Notes: a model not told the origin generated them from the sequence alone. Counted from the first letter of the stretch, positions 52,832 to 63,436 are shown. The stretch is 64,000 bases of DNA from Vibrio gangliei (GCF_026001925.1 NZ_AP021869.1:248001-312000), one strand, 5' to 3'. A program made the numbers and translations.

Positions 52832-53206
52832 CTAATTCAGCGGCCCGGTGTTCATCTGAGTTTCCTGCATTTCGTTCAGTCCGCCACCATTGTGCACGTG
52901 AGTGAAGCCCTGTTTTTGCAACGCTTCCATTGCCATCGCAGCACGACCACCGCTGCGGCAATACACCACAATCGGTTGCTGCTTATCGATATCATGAAAG
53001 CCAGTGCCAACGTCACTGAGAGGAATATTACGCGCTTCGGGTAAGTGGCCGTCAGCGTATTCCTGCGTCGTGCGCACATCAATCACCAATGCGCCATTAT
53101 CTATCATCCGCCAAGCCTGCTCAGCCCGCTCGCTCGCCAACACCTGACCCACAGGCAAAGCCAGCATGAACGCCAGCCCCGCCGCTTTCCAGTTAACTCC
53201 AAACAT
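52832..53206 (-). CDS. Periplasmic rhodanese-domain protein (PspE/GlpE-like)
   Basis: 124 residues from ATG 53206, which has AGGGG 5-9 bp upstream; longer frames to 53281 lack a good site. Signal peptide about 1-24 (ALPVGQVLAS), then VIDVRTTQEYADGHLPEARNIPLSDV, and catalytic loop VVYCRSGGRA with the sulfur-binding cysteine (about C82). The single rhodanese domain would handle sulfane sulfur or act in periplasmic thiol protection. The conserved Cys-Arg loop appears intact. Confidence 0.9.
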   Translation of the reverse strand: MFGVNWKAAGLAFMLALPVGQVLASERAEQAWRMIDNGALVIDVRTTQEYADGHLPEARNIPLSDVGTGFHDIDKQQPIVVYCRSGGRAAMAMEALQKQGFTHVHNGGGLNEMQETQMNTGPLN

Positions 53207-53555
53207 AATTACCCCTGTCAGAAGACAATATAGTTTCATCGAGTCCAATAAAGTCTGATCACTTACAATAAAGTTTGTCACTTTTCCTCTGTCAGTTCAC
53301 TTGGCAGAGGTGATGCGAACCGACTATAGCAAACACGCCTTTGTCCCGAAGTCATTCAGAGTAAATACTCATTTATACCTTGTTAATATGAACTGCCCGA
53401 CTAAAAGTTATCCAAATTCCCCCTTGAAATAACGCACTTATAGAGGCAGCGTCATGCTAGGGTAAAACCGGCTGTTGGACGTCTAATTAGTGCTATACAA
53501 ATGCAGCAAGCAAATGTAGCTTAAGAGCTTAGTCTGTTCGCGAACTTGAAGCCTA

Positions 53556-53844
53556 TATTACATCACTGAAAATTCGCTACCGTTTATCATGTTTCATGGC
53601 GATTTAGATAAACCAGTATCACTAGAGCAAAGTGAGTTACTCAGCAATTATTAGACAAGTACAGTGTAGAGAATCAACTTTTTGTTGAAAAAGTGTTGGT
53701 CACAGTGCACCGGTCTTTGATACTGAAAAGTATGTGTCAGAAGTTGTTTATTTTGTCCGAGCGCACCTCCCTTCTCAAACCTTCGAAAAGGCTTCAATGT
53801 GCGCGATACACTATTTTTCGCCCATTAATCAATTTCACTTGTGA
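53556..53844 (+). pseudogene. Alpha/beta-hydrolase, decayed C-terminal part
   Basis: Three frames together read LPFIMFHGDLDKPVSLEQSELLSNY, then LDKYSVENQLFVEK, then GHSAPVFDTEKYVSEVVYFVRAHL, a normal C-terminal third of an esterase-like alpha/beta-hydrolase with the catalytic aspartate (HGDLD) and histidine (GHS). At least two indels or stops (TAG 53652-53654, and a lost base near 53692) break it. It is on the same strand as scrY and upstream of it. Confidence 0.65.
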
Positions 53845-53870
53845 CAAAGTTATCAGAATTATGCATTTCC

Positions 53871-53882
53871 GGTAACGTTCCC
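53871..53882 (+). promoter_or_regulatory. ScrR-type operator (distal, scrY)
   Basis: GGTAACGTTCCC, one base off the palindrome GGGAACGTTCCC that is the LacI-family type. Lies 175 bp before scrY. Just before it, TGTGA at 53840-53844 with a weak opposite half is a possible CRP site, not strong. Confidence 0.6.
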
Positions 53883-54010
53883 GAAATTATCGATCTATCA
53901 TCCACTCAGATACAAAAGTGAAGTAATCAACACGACTGATTTCTATTTCTTCTTCGATATAGAGCTTATACATCAAAAGTATAAGCCGAAATGCGCTTAC
54001 GAATTATTCT

Positions 54011-54022
54011 GGGAACGTTTGC
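54011..54022 (+). promoter_or_regulatory. ScrR-type operator (proximal, scrY)
   Basis: GGGAACGTTTGC, the exact reverse complement of the operator at 56734-56745 upstream of scrA. It lies 35 bp before the scrY ATG. The shared sequence identifies one repressor, ScrR, acting on both units. Confidence 0.8.
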
Positions 54023-54042
54023 ATACAACCCAAAACAATTAA

Positions 54043-55431
<1,389 letters not shown>

Positions 55432-55490
55432 TTGCTTGATATATCGTTTAGATAGAGAGTGTTACTCATGATGTGATAGTCGCATCACCA

Positions 55491-55528
55491 AATGCCAACC
55501 TTATCGTTTCAACTCGAAGGTTGGCATT
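55491..55528. terminator. Strong bidirectional terminator between scrY and scrR
   Basis: Perfect 12-bp arms AATGCCAACCTT (55491-55502) and AAGGTTGGCATT (55517-55528), followed by TTTT. Between convergent genes. Confidence 0.92.
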
Positions 55529-55565
55529 TTTTATCTTGGGATAACCTGATCTCTGAAATAAATCG

Positions 55566-56552
55566 CTAGCAAGACTCTCGGTCAATAGTGGTGAAGGTCA
55601 ACACCATCTTGCTCATTTCAAAGCCTTTTTTCTCAATACGGTCGAGTAGCAGCTTGGCTCCATTTTCTCCCGCTTTATCAAACGCATAGTTAAACGTAGA
55701 CAGCGTTGGTGTGCATACTGAAGCAAGTTCATCATCACCCACGCCGAGTACCAAGACATCCTTTCCTGGAACGAGGCCCGCTTCTTGAATTGCTCTGATC
55801 GCACCGATTGCAATACGGTCCGTTGCGCAGAACAAGCCATCGAGCTTGGGATAGTTAGTTAAAGACTGTTTAGTCAACTTGTAGCCTGACTCTATGGTGA
55901 AGTCACCACGTGTGTGAAATTGCAGTGTGAGGTTGTTGAATTGAAGAGACTGAGTGAAGCCTTCAGATCTCATTTTATCAACTGCAATATCATCGCCTTG
56001 TACACCAATAAACCCCATATGCTTACAACCTTTCTCGATGAGGCGATTACCCGCTTCAAACCCTACTCTAGTGTCGTCGTGCACAACACTTGGGATGTCA
56101 AACATTGAACCGTCTTGACCGACTAATACAACTGGCACTGCAGAGCCTTTAATTGCTTTGACGATCTTATTGTCAAGGTGGGTCGCGTACAGAATGATAC
56201 CTTCAACCCGTTTCTGGTTAAATATTTGAATATATTCAAGTTCCTTGTGGTGTGTTTGGTGTGTGCTTGCTAATAAAACATGTTTGCCTGCTTGCTCTAA
56301 TACTTTGGTTAAACCATCGACACCTTGAGAGGTGGCGTGGGAGGAAACTCTAGGAACAATGACGCCAACTAGGTTGGTTTTCTGAGACTTTAAGTCTTTA
56401 GCGACTTGGTTTGGGAGATATCCACACTCTTCAACCGCTTTACGAACCTTTATTTTAGTCGAGTCTTTTACGCCATACTCATCGTTGATTACTCTTGAGA
56501 CCGTCGACTTGGAAACTCCAGCGAGTCGAGCGACATCATGAAGACTAGCCAT
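55566..56552 (-). CDS. scrR: LacI-family sucrose operon repressor
   Basis: 328 residues. N-terminal helix-turn-helix and hinge (SLHDVARLAGVSKSTVSRVINDEYGVKDSTKIKVRKAVEECGYLPNQVA) followed by the periplasmic-binding-protein-like ligand domain (LVGVIVPRVSSHATSQGVDGL, GIILYATHLDNK, VVHDDTRVGFEAGNRLIEKG). It is divergent from scrA and convergent with scrY, and matching operators stand before both. ScrR proteins release DNA on binding fructose or fructose-1-phosphate. An operator-like site at 56583 suggests autoregulation. Confidence 0.93.
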   Translation of the reverse strand: MASLHDVARLAGVSKSTVSRVINDEYGVKDSTKIKVRKAVEECGYLPNQVAKDLKSQKTNLVGVIVPRVSSHATSQGVDGLTKVLEQAGKHVLLASTHQTHHKELEYIQIFNQKRVEGIILYATHLDNKIVKAIKGSAVPVVLVGQDGSMFDIPSVVHDDTRVGFEAGNRLIEKGCKHMGFIGVQGDDIAVDKMRSEGFTQSLQFNNLTLQFHTRGDFTIESGYKLTKQSLTNYPKLDGLFCATDRIAIGAIRAIQEAGLVPGKDVLVLGVGDDELASVCTPTLSTFNYAFDKAGENGAKLLLDRIEKKGFEMSKMVLTFTTIDRESC

Positions 56553-56582
56553 TATTGATTATCCATTCGTATTTTTAGTTTT

Positions 56583-56598
56583 GGGATTGTTTGCAAAC
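56583..56598 (-). promoter_or_regulatory. Operator-like site before scrR
   Basis: GGGATTGTTTGC (56583-56594) differs at two bases from GGGAACGTTTGC and overlaps a perfect GTTTGCAAAC palindrome (56589-56598). It lies 31 bp upstream of scrR, as expected for autorepression. Confidence 0.6.
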
Positions 56599-56733
56599 AG
56601 AGTATCAAATCTGCTTGTTATTAGGAGATTTTAACCCCCTATTCTGAACCTAGATAGATAATTTTAAGATCATCTTCACAGTATTGAGTCATTATATTTG
56701 ATCATTTGCTGCTTCTAGGCAGAATTTCTTTTT

Positions 56734-56745
56734 GCAAACGTTCCC
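56734..56745 (+). promoter_or_regulatory. ScrR operator before scrA
   Basis: GCAAACGTTCCC, reverse complement of the scrY-proximal operator. It ends 43 bp before the scrA start codon used here, in a position to block the promoter. Confidence 0.8.
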
Positions 56746-56787
56746 GAGAATGTTCAAGACTAGAATGATAATCCAATGGGGTATGTA

Positions 56788-58227
56788 ATGAATTATCCGA
56801 AAATAGCAAAAGAGCTGCTTTCTCTGTTAGGTGGGAAAAGTAATATCACTGCGCTCGCGCACTGTGCGACTCGTCTGCGCCTTGCTGTTGCAGATCAAGA
56901 TAAAATTGATGAGCAGGCAATTGATAACTTAGAAGGGGTCAAGGGCCAATTTAAAGTAGCAGGTCAATATCAGATCATCTTTGGTTCTGGCATCGTTAAC
57001 CAAGTTTATACAGAGCTGGCTAAGCTAACTGAAATGACGGAAATGTCGACCAATGATGTGGCATCAGCGGGCGCTAATAACCAAAATATCCTGCAGCGCG
57101 CGGTGAAAGGGCTGTCTGATATTTTTGTCCCAATCATTCCGGCGATTGTCGCGGGTGGTTTGTTGATGGGTATCTATAACCTATTGACGGCTCAAGGCTT
57201 GTTCATGGATGGTAAATCTTTAATTGATGTTAATCCTGGCCTGAACGACTTAGCAAACATGATCAATACATTTGCTAATGCTCCTTTTGTATACTTACCT
57301 ATTTTATTAGCATTTTCAGCGAGTAAGAAATTTGGAGGTAACCCATACCTTGGTGCAGCTTTAGGTATGTTAATGGTGCATCCAGACCTACTTAATGGCT
57401 GGGGATTCGGTGGCGCATCGGTATCGGGCAGTATTCCCGTTTGGAACATTTTAGGTTTCGAAATCGAAAAAGTGGGCTATCAAGGTTCTGTACTACCAGT
57501 TATTGTTTCTGCGTTTATTCTAGCGAAAGTTGAGCTTGGGCTGCGTAAAGTTATTCCTTCGGTTCTGGATAACTTGCTAACGCCGCTATTGGCGATTTTC
57601 ATAACTGGCTTGTTAACATTCACGATTGTTGGTCCATTTACTCGTGATATCGGCTTCCTGCTTGGTGACGGCCTAAATTGGTTATACAACAGTGCTGGCT
57701 TCATTGGCGGTGCGGTGTTTGGTTTGATTTATGCGCCGTTTGTTATTACTGGTATGCACCATAGCTTTATCGCGATTGAAACTCAGTTGCTTGCGGATAT
57801 TGCAACAACTGGTGGTACGTTTATCTTCCCTATCGCGGCGATGTCTAACGTGTCACAAGGTGCAGCGGCACTGGCGGTTGGTTTCATGAGTAAAGATAAG
57901 AAAATGAAAGGTATCGCGATTCCTTCTGGTGTGACCGGTTTGCTTGGTATTACTGAGCCTGCAATGTTCGGTGTGAACTTGAAGCTTCGCTACCCATTCA
58001 TTGCTGCGGTTTGTGCAGCTGCGGTTTCAAGCGCGTTTATCACTATGTTCAATGTGAAAGCACAAGCACTGGGTGCGGCGGGTATTCCTGGCATCATCTC
58101 AATATCGCCGGAAAAAATTGGTTACTACGTGGTAGGTATGATTATCGCGTTCGTGACTGCCTTTGCTCTGACCTTTGTTTTAGGTTTGCGTGAGAGCAGC
58201 AAGCAAAACATTAAAACAACAGCTTAA
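56788..58227 (+). CDS. scrA: PTS sucrose transporter, EIIBC
   Basis: 479 residues from ATG 56788, which has GGGG 7-10 bp upstream and gives the usual MNYPKIAKELLSLLGG start; ATG 56776 is also in frame. IIB domain with C26 as the phosphocysteine (AHCATRLRL), then IIC with about ten membrane helices, including PIIPAIVAGGLLMG, NPYLGAALGMLMVHPDL and GITEPAMFGVNLK. It imports sucrose and phosphorylates it to sucrose-6-phosphate. No IIA domain is present, so it needs a separate glucose-type IIA. Two terminator-like stems follow. Confidence 0.95.
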   Translation: MNYPKIAKELLSLLGGKSNITALAHCATRLRLAVADQDKIDEQAIDNLEGVKGQFKVAGQYQIIFGSGIVNQVYTELAKLTEMTEMSTNDVASAGANNQNILQRAVKGLSDIFVPIIPAIVAGGLLMGIYNLLTAQGLFMDGKSLIDVNPGLNDLANMINTFANAPFVYLPILLAFSASKKFGGNPYLGAALGMLMVHPDLLNGWGFGGASVSGSIPVWNILGFEIEKVGYQGSVLPVIVSAFILAKVELGLRKVIPSVLDNLLTPLLAIFITGLLTFTIVGPFTRDIGFLLGDGLNWLYNSAGFIGGAVFGLIYAPFVITGMHHSFIAIETQLLADIATTGGTFIFPIAAMSNVSQGAAALAVGFMSKDKKMKGIAIPSGVTGLLGITEPAMFGVNLKLRYPFIAAVCAAAVSSAFITMFNVKAQALGAAGIPGIISISPEKIGYYVVGMIIAFVTAFALTFVLGLRESSKQNIKTTA

Positions 58228-58239
58228 CGTTTATCCCTA

Positions 58240-58264
58240 GAAGTGAAGCCCCCCTTTTCACTTC
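58240..58264 (+). terminator. Hairpin after scrA
   Basis: GAAGTGAA (58240-58247) and TTCACTTC (58257-58264), 9-base loop. A weak T-run follows; partial termination would reduce scrK and scrB relative to scrA. Confidence 0.6.
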
Positions 58265-58283
58265 ATTTCCTAAGCTTTGGGGT

Positions 58284-58311
58284 GCTAGCTAGGTGATTTG
58301 GCTTAGCTAGC
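58284..58311 (+). terminator. Second hairpin after scrA, with T-run
   Basis: GCTAGCTA (58284-58291) and TAGCTAGC (58304-58311), then CTTTTTAT. A proper rho-independent terminator between scrA and scrK. scrK may therefore also need a promoter of its own in 58312-58400. Confidence 0.75.
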
Positions 58312-58406
58312 CTTTTTATATTTTTACATGACAGCGTGAAGTTTCACCTTGCTTTCGGTTGCTACTGCTTTCGGTTGTCATGATTTTCAGTTTTAAGGTA
58401 AGAAAG

Positions 58407-59366
58407 ATGAATCAAGTTTGGGTAACTGGAGACGCCGTCGTCGACCTCATTCCGGAGTCTGACTCGACATTATTGAAATGTCCGGGCGGTGCTCCTGCTA
58501 ATGTCGCGGTAGCGATTTCTCGCCTTTTAGGCAAAAGCGCATTTTTCGGCCGAGTGGGTAACGACCCGTTTGGCACTTTTATGGAAGTGACTCTGCAAAA
58601 GGAAGGTGTGAATACCGATCGCTTGGTGAAGGACCCTGAACAACGCACATCAACCGTGGTGGTTGATCTTGATGACCAAGGCGAGCGCAGTTTTACGTTC
58701 ATGGTTAAACCAAGTGCCGACCAGTTTATGTCTGTTGCAGACATTCCCGAATTTAAGAAAAACGAGTGGCTGCACGTCTGCTCAATCTCTTTGGCTAATG
58801 AACCAAGCCGAAGCAGCACCTTCGAAGCCATCCGACGCATGAAAGCCGTGGGCGGTTACATCAGCTTCGATCCAAACCTTCGTGATGAAGTGTGGCAAAA
58901 CCCATCTGAAATTAAGTCTGTGGTCATGAAAGCGGTTGAGTTGGCGGATGTGGTTAAATTCTCAGAAGAAGAACTGGACTTCTTAACCGATTCAACTTCG
59001 ATGGAACAAGGCTTGGCTAACATTGCAGATCTTAACAACACGCTTGTTTTGGTTACGCAGGGCGCGAAAGGCGTTTGGCGAGTATTTGAAAACCAAGGTG
59101 TGTTGATTTCAGGCCGCTCAGTGACGCCAGTGGATACCACAGGTGCAGGCGATGCTTTTGTTGGCGGCTTGCTTGCAAAGCTTTCTCAACATGATGAGTG
59201 GAACAATCAACAAGTCGTCGATTCTGCAATTCAGTGGGCGAATGGGTGTGGTGCACTGGCGACAACGCAAAAAGGCGCAATGACCGCACTTCCAACGCAA
59301 GAAGCTCTAACTCAGTTTATTCAAAAAAACTCTTCAAATACGAATGCCGTAGAGGAGAGCGTATGA
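58407..59366 (+). CDS. scrK: Fructokinase (PfkB/ribokinase family)
   Basis: 319 residues from ATG 58407 (AAGGTAAG upstream), giving MNQVWVTGDAVVDLIPES. PfkB motifs are clear: GGAPANVAVAISRLLGKSAFFGRVGNDPFG near the N-terminus and DTTGAGDAFVGGLLAKL (243-259), with catalytic D249. It phosphorylates the fructose released by ScrB. Its stop overlaps the scrB start (ATGA). Confidence 0.95.
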   Translation: MNQVWVTGDAVVDLIPESDSTLLKCPGGAPANVAVAISRLLGKSAFFGRVGNDPFGTFMEVTLQKEGVNTDRLVKDPEQRTSTVVVDLDDQGERSFTFMVKPSADQFMSVADIPEFKKNEWLHVCSISLANEPSRSSTFEAIRRMKAVGGYISFDPNLRDEVWQNPSEIKSVVMKAVELADVVKFSEEELDFLTDSTSMEQGLANIADLNNTLVLVTQGAKGVWRVFENQGVLISGRSVTPVDTTGAGDAFVGGLLAKLSQHDEWNNQQVVDSAIQWANGCGALATTQKGAMTALPTQEALTQFIQKNSSNTNAVEESV

Positions 59367-60808
59367 GTTTGAACTCGAACTGGACAGTAGAGCAAAGATA
59401 TCGTCGTATAGAAGATATTTCTCAAGAGAGTATTGATGCGATGGTAGAGCTTCGCAAACAAGACTCTGGCTATCCAAGCTACCATGTTGCGCCTAAGTTT
59501 GGTCTGCTTAATGATCCGAATGGTCTGTGTTTCTTTAATGGTGAACACCACCTATTTTACCAATGGACGCCAGTTGGCCCTGTCCATGGTATGAAGTACT
59601 GGTACCACCTTTCAACCAAAGACTTCGTTCATTTCCAAGACCACGGCATAGGCCTACACCCGGACCAAGATTACGATTCTCATGGCGTTTACTCTGGTGG
59701 TGCGTTGGTTGAAAAGGATCATGTACTGTTGTTCTTTACTGGTAACAAGCGTGATGAACATTGGTTACGAATTCCAACTCAATGTTTAGCCAAGATGTCT
59801 GGCGACGGTAAAATAGAAAAGCACGGTGTTGTTATCGAAAACGAACATTACACCGAACATTTCCGCGATCCAAAAGTATGGAAGCAGGGGGATGATTATT
59901 TGATGGTTGTGGGAGCTCAAACTCCTCAAGAGATCGGTTCAATGGTTTTGTATAGCAGTCGTGACTTGATTAATTGGCAACATAAAGGCCCTATTCAAAC
60001 TCGTTATAACAAGCTTGGATATATGTGGGAATGCCCAGATTTTTTTGAAATAGATAACCAGTCGGTGATGCTGTTCTCTCCACAAGGTGTATCGAGTAAA
60101 AATTCATACGATTTCAAAAATATATATTCTGTAGCTTATATTATAGGTGAGCGCTTAAATCTAGACTCTGTGGAATTGGAAAACCACCAAGACATCGCTC
60201 AGCCAGATTATGGCTTCGATTTTTATGCCCCACAGACTTATTTAGATGATACAGGTCGTCGTATTATGATTGCTTGGGTTGGCTTACCTGATATTAATAC
60301 ACCATCTAACAAGAATCAGTGGGAGGGCATGCTGTCTTTACCACGTGAGCTTCATATTCAAGGTGGCTATCTGGTGCAGTCGGTTTTACCTGAAGTGAAA
60401 GCGTTGCAAGGTGAAGCTTTTGCTGTTGAGAGCGAGCTTGAATTGGATACAACCAGCTTCATGGTTCAACTTGAAACAGAAATTGACGACTTTGAGTTAA
60501 CACTTTCCAATGCTGCGGGCGATAACATCGTGTTCAGGGCTACAGAAAAGGAGTTCATTCTTGACCGTAGTAAAATGTCTCAACTCTATGCGAAAAAGTT
60601 TGGAACAATGAGAAAGGTACCGAGGTTGAGCACTAAACAAACCATTGAAGTTTATGTCGATAGGTCAGTGATCGAGATCTTTATCAATGGCGGTAAGCAT
60701 ACAATGACTAGCCGATTCTTTATTGATAATTTGAACGTATTATCCATTACTGGTGGTGTAAAAACTGTTTACCATACGATGTGCCCAATTCAAGGGGTTA
60801 ATGACTGA
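59363..60808 (+). CDS. scrB: Sucrose-6-phosphate hydrolase (GH32)
   Basis: 481 residues from ATG 59363, four bases of overlap with scrK and GGAGAG site. GH32 catalytic triad visible: nucleophile D51 in LLNDPNGLCF, D169 in HFRDPKVW, and acid/base E223 in WECPDFF. The C-terminal beta-sandwich (SVIEIFINGGKHTMTSRFF) is complete. It splits sucrose-6-phosphate into glucose-6-phosphate and fructose. Upstream in-frame extension to 59198 is only scrK shadow. Confidence 0.96.
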   Translation: MSLNSNWTVEQRYRRIEDISQESIDAMVELRKQDSGYPSYHVAPKFGLLNDPNGLCFFNGEHHLFYQWTPVGPVHGMKYWYHLSTKDFVHFQDHGIGLHPDQDYDSHGVYSGGALVEKDHVLLFFTGNKRDEHWLRIPTQCLAKMSGDGKIEKHGVVIENEHYTEHFRDPKVWKQGDDYLMVVGAQTPQEIGSMVLYSSRDLINWQHKGPIQTRYNKLGYMWECPDFFEIDNQSVMLFSPQGVSSKNSYDFKNIYSVAYIIGERLNLDSVELENHQDIAQPDYGFDFYAPQTYLDDTGRRIMIAWVGLPDINTPSNKNQWEGMLSLPRELHIQGGYLVQSVLPEVKALQGEAFAVESELELDTTSFMVQLETEIDDFELTLSNAAGDNIVFRATEKEFILDRSKMSQLYAKKFGTMRKVPRLSTKQTIEVYVDRSVIEIFINGGKHTMTSRFFIDNLNVLSITGGVKTVYHTMCPIQGVND

Positions 60809-61029
60809 GTTGTTACAATAATATTGCTCATCTTATAGATGATTCAGACCTTTGATCTCGAGCAATCGTGCCAGTTTCTGATGACTCAAATTTATCCCGA
60901 GAGTATCTAGATTAAATCTACAGATGAGGTAAATCGTTAACTCTACACTTTTTATCTTTAGTAATTATCGTTACGATAAACTATAGTATTGAATGAGACT
61001 ATACTGTTGTGCATTAGGTTGGAGTCGAT

Positions 61030-61146
61030 ATGATTAATCTTGCAAATGGTCTCGTACCACTACTCATTGGTATTACCGTTTTGTTTATCGCTTTCGGTGT
61101 AATGTATATCGTGGCCGATAAATGGGATAAAAAGAACCAAAGATAA
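61030..61146 (+). CDS. Small single-helix membrane protein (38 aa)
   Basis: ATG 61030 with GGAG 9 bp upstream; the product MINLANGLVPLLIGITVLFI, then AFGVMYIVADKWDKKNQR, has one transmembrane helix (about 8-27) and a positively charged tail, as in small bacterial inner-membrane proteins. The 220 bp upstream are free of genes and a terminator follows at 61181. The family is unknown; it could assist a larger membrane complex. Confidence 0.65.
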   Translation: MINLANGLVPLLIGITVLFIAFGVMYIVADKWDKKNQR

Positions 61147-61180
61147 ATATTTATAGGTTATTTGCTCAGCAGTTAGTCAC

Positions 61181-61214
61181 TAAAGGTGCCATTTTAACAA
61201 AAATGACGCCTTTA
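61181..61214. terminator. Bidirectional terminator
   Basis: TAAAGGTGCCATTTT (61181-61195) and AAAATGACGCCTTTA (61200-61214) pair except at two positions, loop AACA. Between the small ORF and the YjbH-family gene, which converge. Confidence 0.8.
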
Positions 61215-61224
61215 AAATTTCACT

Positions 61225-63351
61225 TTACCTTTCTTCCAAGTACCTCAAATAAGCATTTCTTAATCGCATGCTATTGCTTGCAAAGTAGCTTGGCGTAAAG
61301 CGGTCACGATTATAGTACTGCCTTGTTAAGTTATGTTGGAAGTCCAATGAGGCGCCTAGACCTGTGTTGAGCTGGTTATGCGTTTCACCAATACGGGTTT
61401 GAACCGAAAGATTGAACTCATCGGTTCCTCGTAATTGGACATAGCCAGGTTTCATGTCACGCCAGAAGGTCAGAGGGAAGGACACGCCTGCGGTAACAAA
61501 TTGCTCATCTTCACTGTTTAGGTAAGAGGCATAAACTTTTACATCTCCTAGCCAGTGGTTGGTGGTGGCGCGAACCCCACGATCTCCTTGCCAGAATTCG
61601 CCAGCGGTTAAGTCGAGTTGCCAATTAAATTGTGGGATGGATAAGGAATAAGTGCCAAGTAAAGTGCTCCTATCTTTCATGACATTACCATATTCATCCG
61701 TATCATCTTTGTAGGTGAACTGACTCGCTTGAAAGCTGACAGAGTGATAGCCTTCAGGCGATACCCAAGTGGTTTCATTGGCGCCACCCAAATAACCGCC
61801 ATAAACATAGCCAGCAGAGAATTGGGTCATCATGTTGAAAGGTAGACGAAATGCTTGGTGTACAACTGCGCGATCGATTTCATTGTCAAACTGGTTATTG
61901 CCCCAAATACGGCCTTCTTCATAATCGTCGCTATTATCAATCGGTAATAAATAGCGTACATCAACAGCAAAACCTTTCCATAAAGGCACATAAGCATTGG
62001 TCGCGAGTGCTAAAGAGTAGTCAAGAACACCATACTCAGTCGCTAGTGAGTAGCGAGTAGCAGGGGAAACGATCACTTGCGCTCGTCCAACACCTGAGTT
62101 GATTTTATGGTGCTGCCATGCGGTGTTATCGAGGGCGTGATTGAGCGCAGTTGTAGAAAAGCTAAGTTGCTTACATTGGATACCGGTGGTTAAAAATTCA
62201 CGATAACATTGGGCTTCAGTTGATATTGACATCATCGGTATGCCATTGCTAAGCATAACCAAGTTAACCGTGGTTTCCGGTGTTTGGATATCTAAACTGT
62301 CTTTTAATGCTTGCCCGGTGTTGGCGGTAATGAGCCCCAAGGCGACACCAGCACCGTCCATTTGGTTACGGTTATAGCGACGGTTTTCAAGAGCGACAAT
62401 AATGGTCTCACCACGCTTACCAACTTGAATGTTAACAAACCCTTCTTTTTCTAGTACGGCTGTCAGCCGGGTGAGGCTCGCTGAGTCTGCTGTAGAAAGC
62501 TCTGCGCCAATTAAGTCTTGCGGAGAGGTTTTTTTATCATCGTTAGAGCGATACGGCAGAGAGTCTTGATATCCCATTACTGGCGCGGTGACATTGACCC
62601 CCCAAATATCATGATCGGTATCTTCTCGAGTCGTATAAATTTGGTAATTAGCGCTGACTTGAATATCGTAAGGCAACAGGCCTTCAGGTGTCATGGCTTT
62701 GATGCTGGAGTTAAACTCAGTAGCATCGTATTCACCGGTTAGCTGCAAAAATGACAGTGGTTGGATTTCAACGCCACCAAATGGGCCGTCCATAATGCCT
62801 GATGCGATCTTAGATTGTCCGTAACCGGCGCTGATACGCATAGGTATAAACTCGAAGGCTTTGTCGGCAACAATATACGTTGTTTGGAAGTTATTGGCAG
62901 CGCCACCTATATCTTGAGCACCGATGGCTAGATTGAAGCCGGTGTAGTCATAAATAAAAGGAAGTTGGTATTTGGCTGAGGCAGAGAGATCACGTATACC
63001 GCAGCCAGACTCAGTATAAATGTTACAGTCATAAGTTTTTGTGACCACACGACCACCGACTTCTAGACCTGGAAATAGTCCAAAGCTGCCAACCCAGTTA
63101 TCTAAATCACCGATACCCTGACGGTAAGGAACGCCTTGACCATAATAGAAACTAAAATCGCCAGTTTGTACAACTTGGGCGTTAGGGGTATTGGTTAAGC
63201 CTGTGAAACTTTGATGTGATGCTAAAGGTTGGACCGAACCGTAATTGATGAATGTTGTATCAGCTATGGAGTCAGATGTGAATAACAGTGCTAGTGATAG
63301 CGTTATTGGAGAGAGAAGACCGGATCTCTCTGAAATAACCTGCATGACCAT
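61225..63351 (-). CDS. YjbH/GfcD-family exopolysaccharide outer-membrane protein
   Basis: 708 residues. Signal sequence (about 12-31), then FINYGSVQPLASHQSFTGLTNTPNAQVVQTGDFSFYYGQGVPYRQGIGDLDNWVGSFGLFPGLEVGGRVV, the opening of the YjbH/GfcD beta-barrel family. The C-terminal region has many amphipathic strands (VKVYASYLNSEDEQFVTAGVSFPLTF and others) and YNRDRFTPSYFASNSMRLRNAYLRYLEER. ATG 63351 has GGAAAG close by; ATG 63345 (MQVIS) is equally possible. Members take part in export of exopolysaccharide through the outer membrane. The neighbour at 63437 is on the same strand but separated by a terminator. Confidence 0.85.
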   Translation of the reverse strand: MVMQVISERSGLLSPITLSLALLFTSDSIADTTFINYGSVQPLASHQSFTGLTNTPNAQVVQTGDFSFYYGQGVPYRQGIGDLDNWVGSFGLFPGLEVGGRVVTKTYDCNIYTESGCGIRDLSASAKYQLPFIYDYTGFNLAIGAQDIGGAANNFQTTYIVADKAFEFIPMRISAGYGQSKIASGIMDGPFGGVEIQPLSFLQLTGEYDATEFNSSIKAMTPEGLLPYDIQVSANYQIYTTREDTDHDIWGVNVTAPVMGYQDSLPYRSNDDKKTSPQDLIGAELSTADSASLTRLTAVLEKEGFVNIQVGKRGETIIVALENRRYNRNQMDGAGVALGLITANTGQALKDSLDIQTPETTVNLVMLSNGIPMMSISTEAQCYREFLTTGIQCKQLSFSTTALNHALDNTAWQHHKINSGVGRAQVIVSPATRYSLATEYGVLDYSLALATNAYVPLWKGFAVDVRYLLPIDNSDDYEEGRIWGNNQFDNEIDRAVVHQAFRLPFNMMTQFSAGYVYGGYLGGANETTWVSPEGYHSVSFQASQFTYKDDTDEYGNVMKDRSTLLGTYSLSIPQFNWQLDLTAGEFWQGDRGVRATTNHWLGDVKVYASYLNSEDEQFVTAGVSFPLTFWRDMKPGYVQLRGTDEFNLSVQTRIGETHNQLNTGLGASLDFQHNLTRQYYNRDRFTPSYFASNSMRLRNAYLRYLEER

Positions 63352-63385
63352 ACGCTTTCCTTGTCAGTATGCAGTGAAAGAAAAT

Positions 63386-63410
63386 AACGCCGCATAAATA
63401 GTGCGGCGTT
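63386..63410 (-). terminator. Terminator between the last two genes
   Basis: AACGCCGCA (63386-63394) and TGCGGCGTT (63402-63410), 7-base loop, followed on the minus strand by ATTTTCTTT. It ends the 63437 transcript before the YjbH-family gene, wholly or partly. Confidence 0.8.
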
Positions 63411-63436
63411 GATGTTATTAAAATGAGTGGGGGGGA

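Noticed and set aside
59198..59362. N-terminal extension of scrB
   Set aside because: It overlaps the conserved end of scrK in another frame, and ATG 59363 has a ribosome site and an ATGA overlap.
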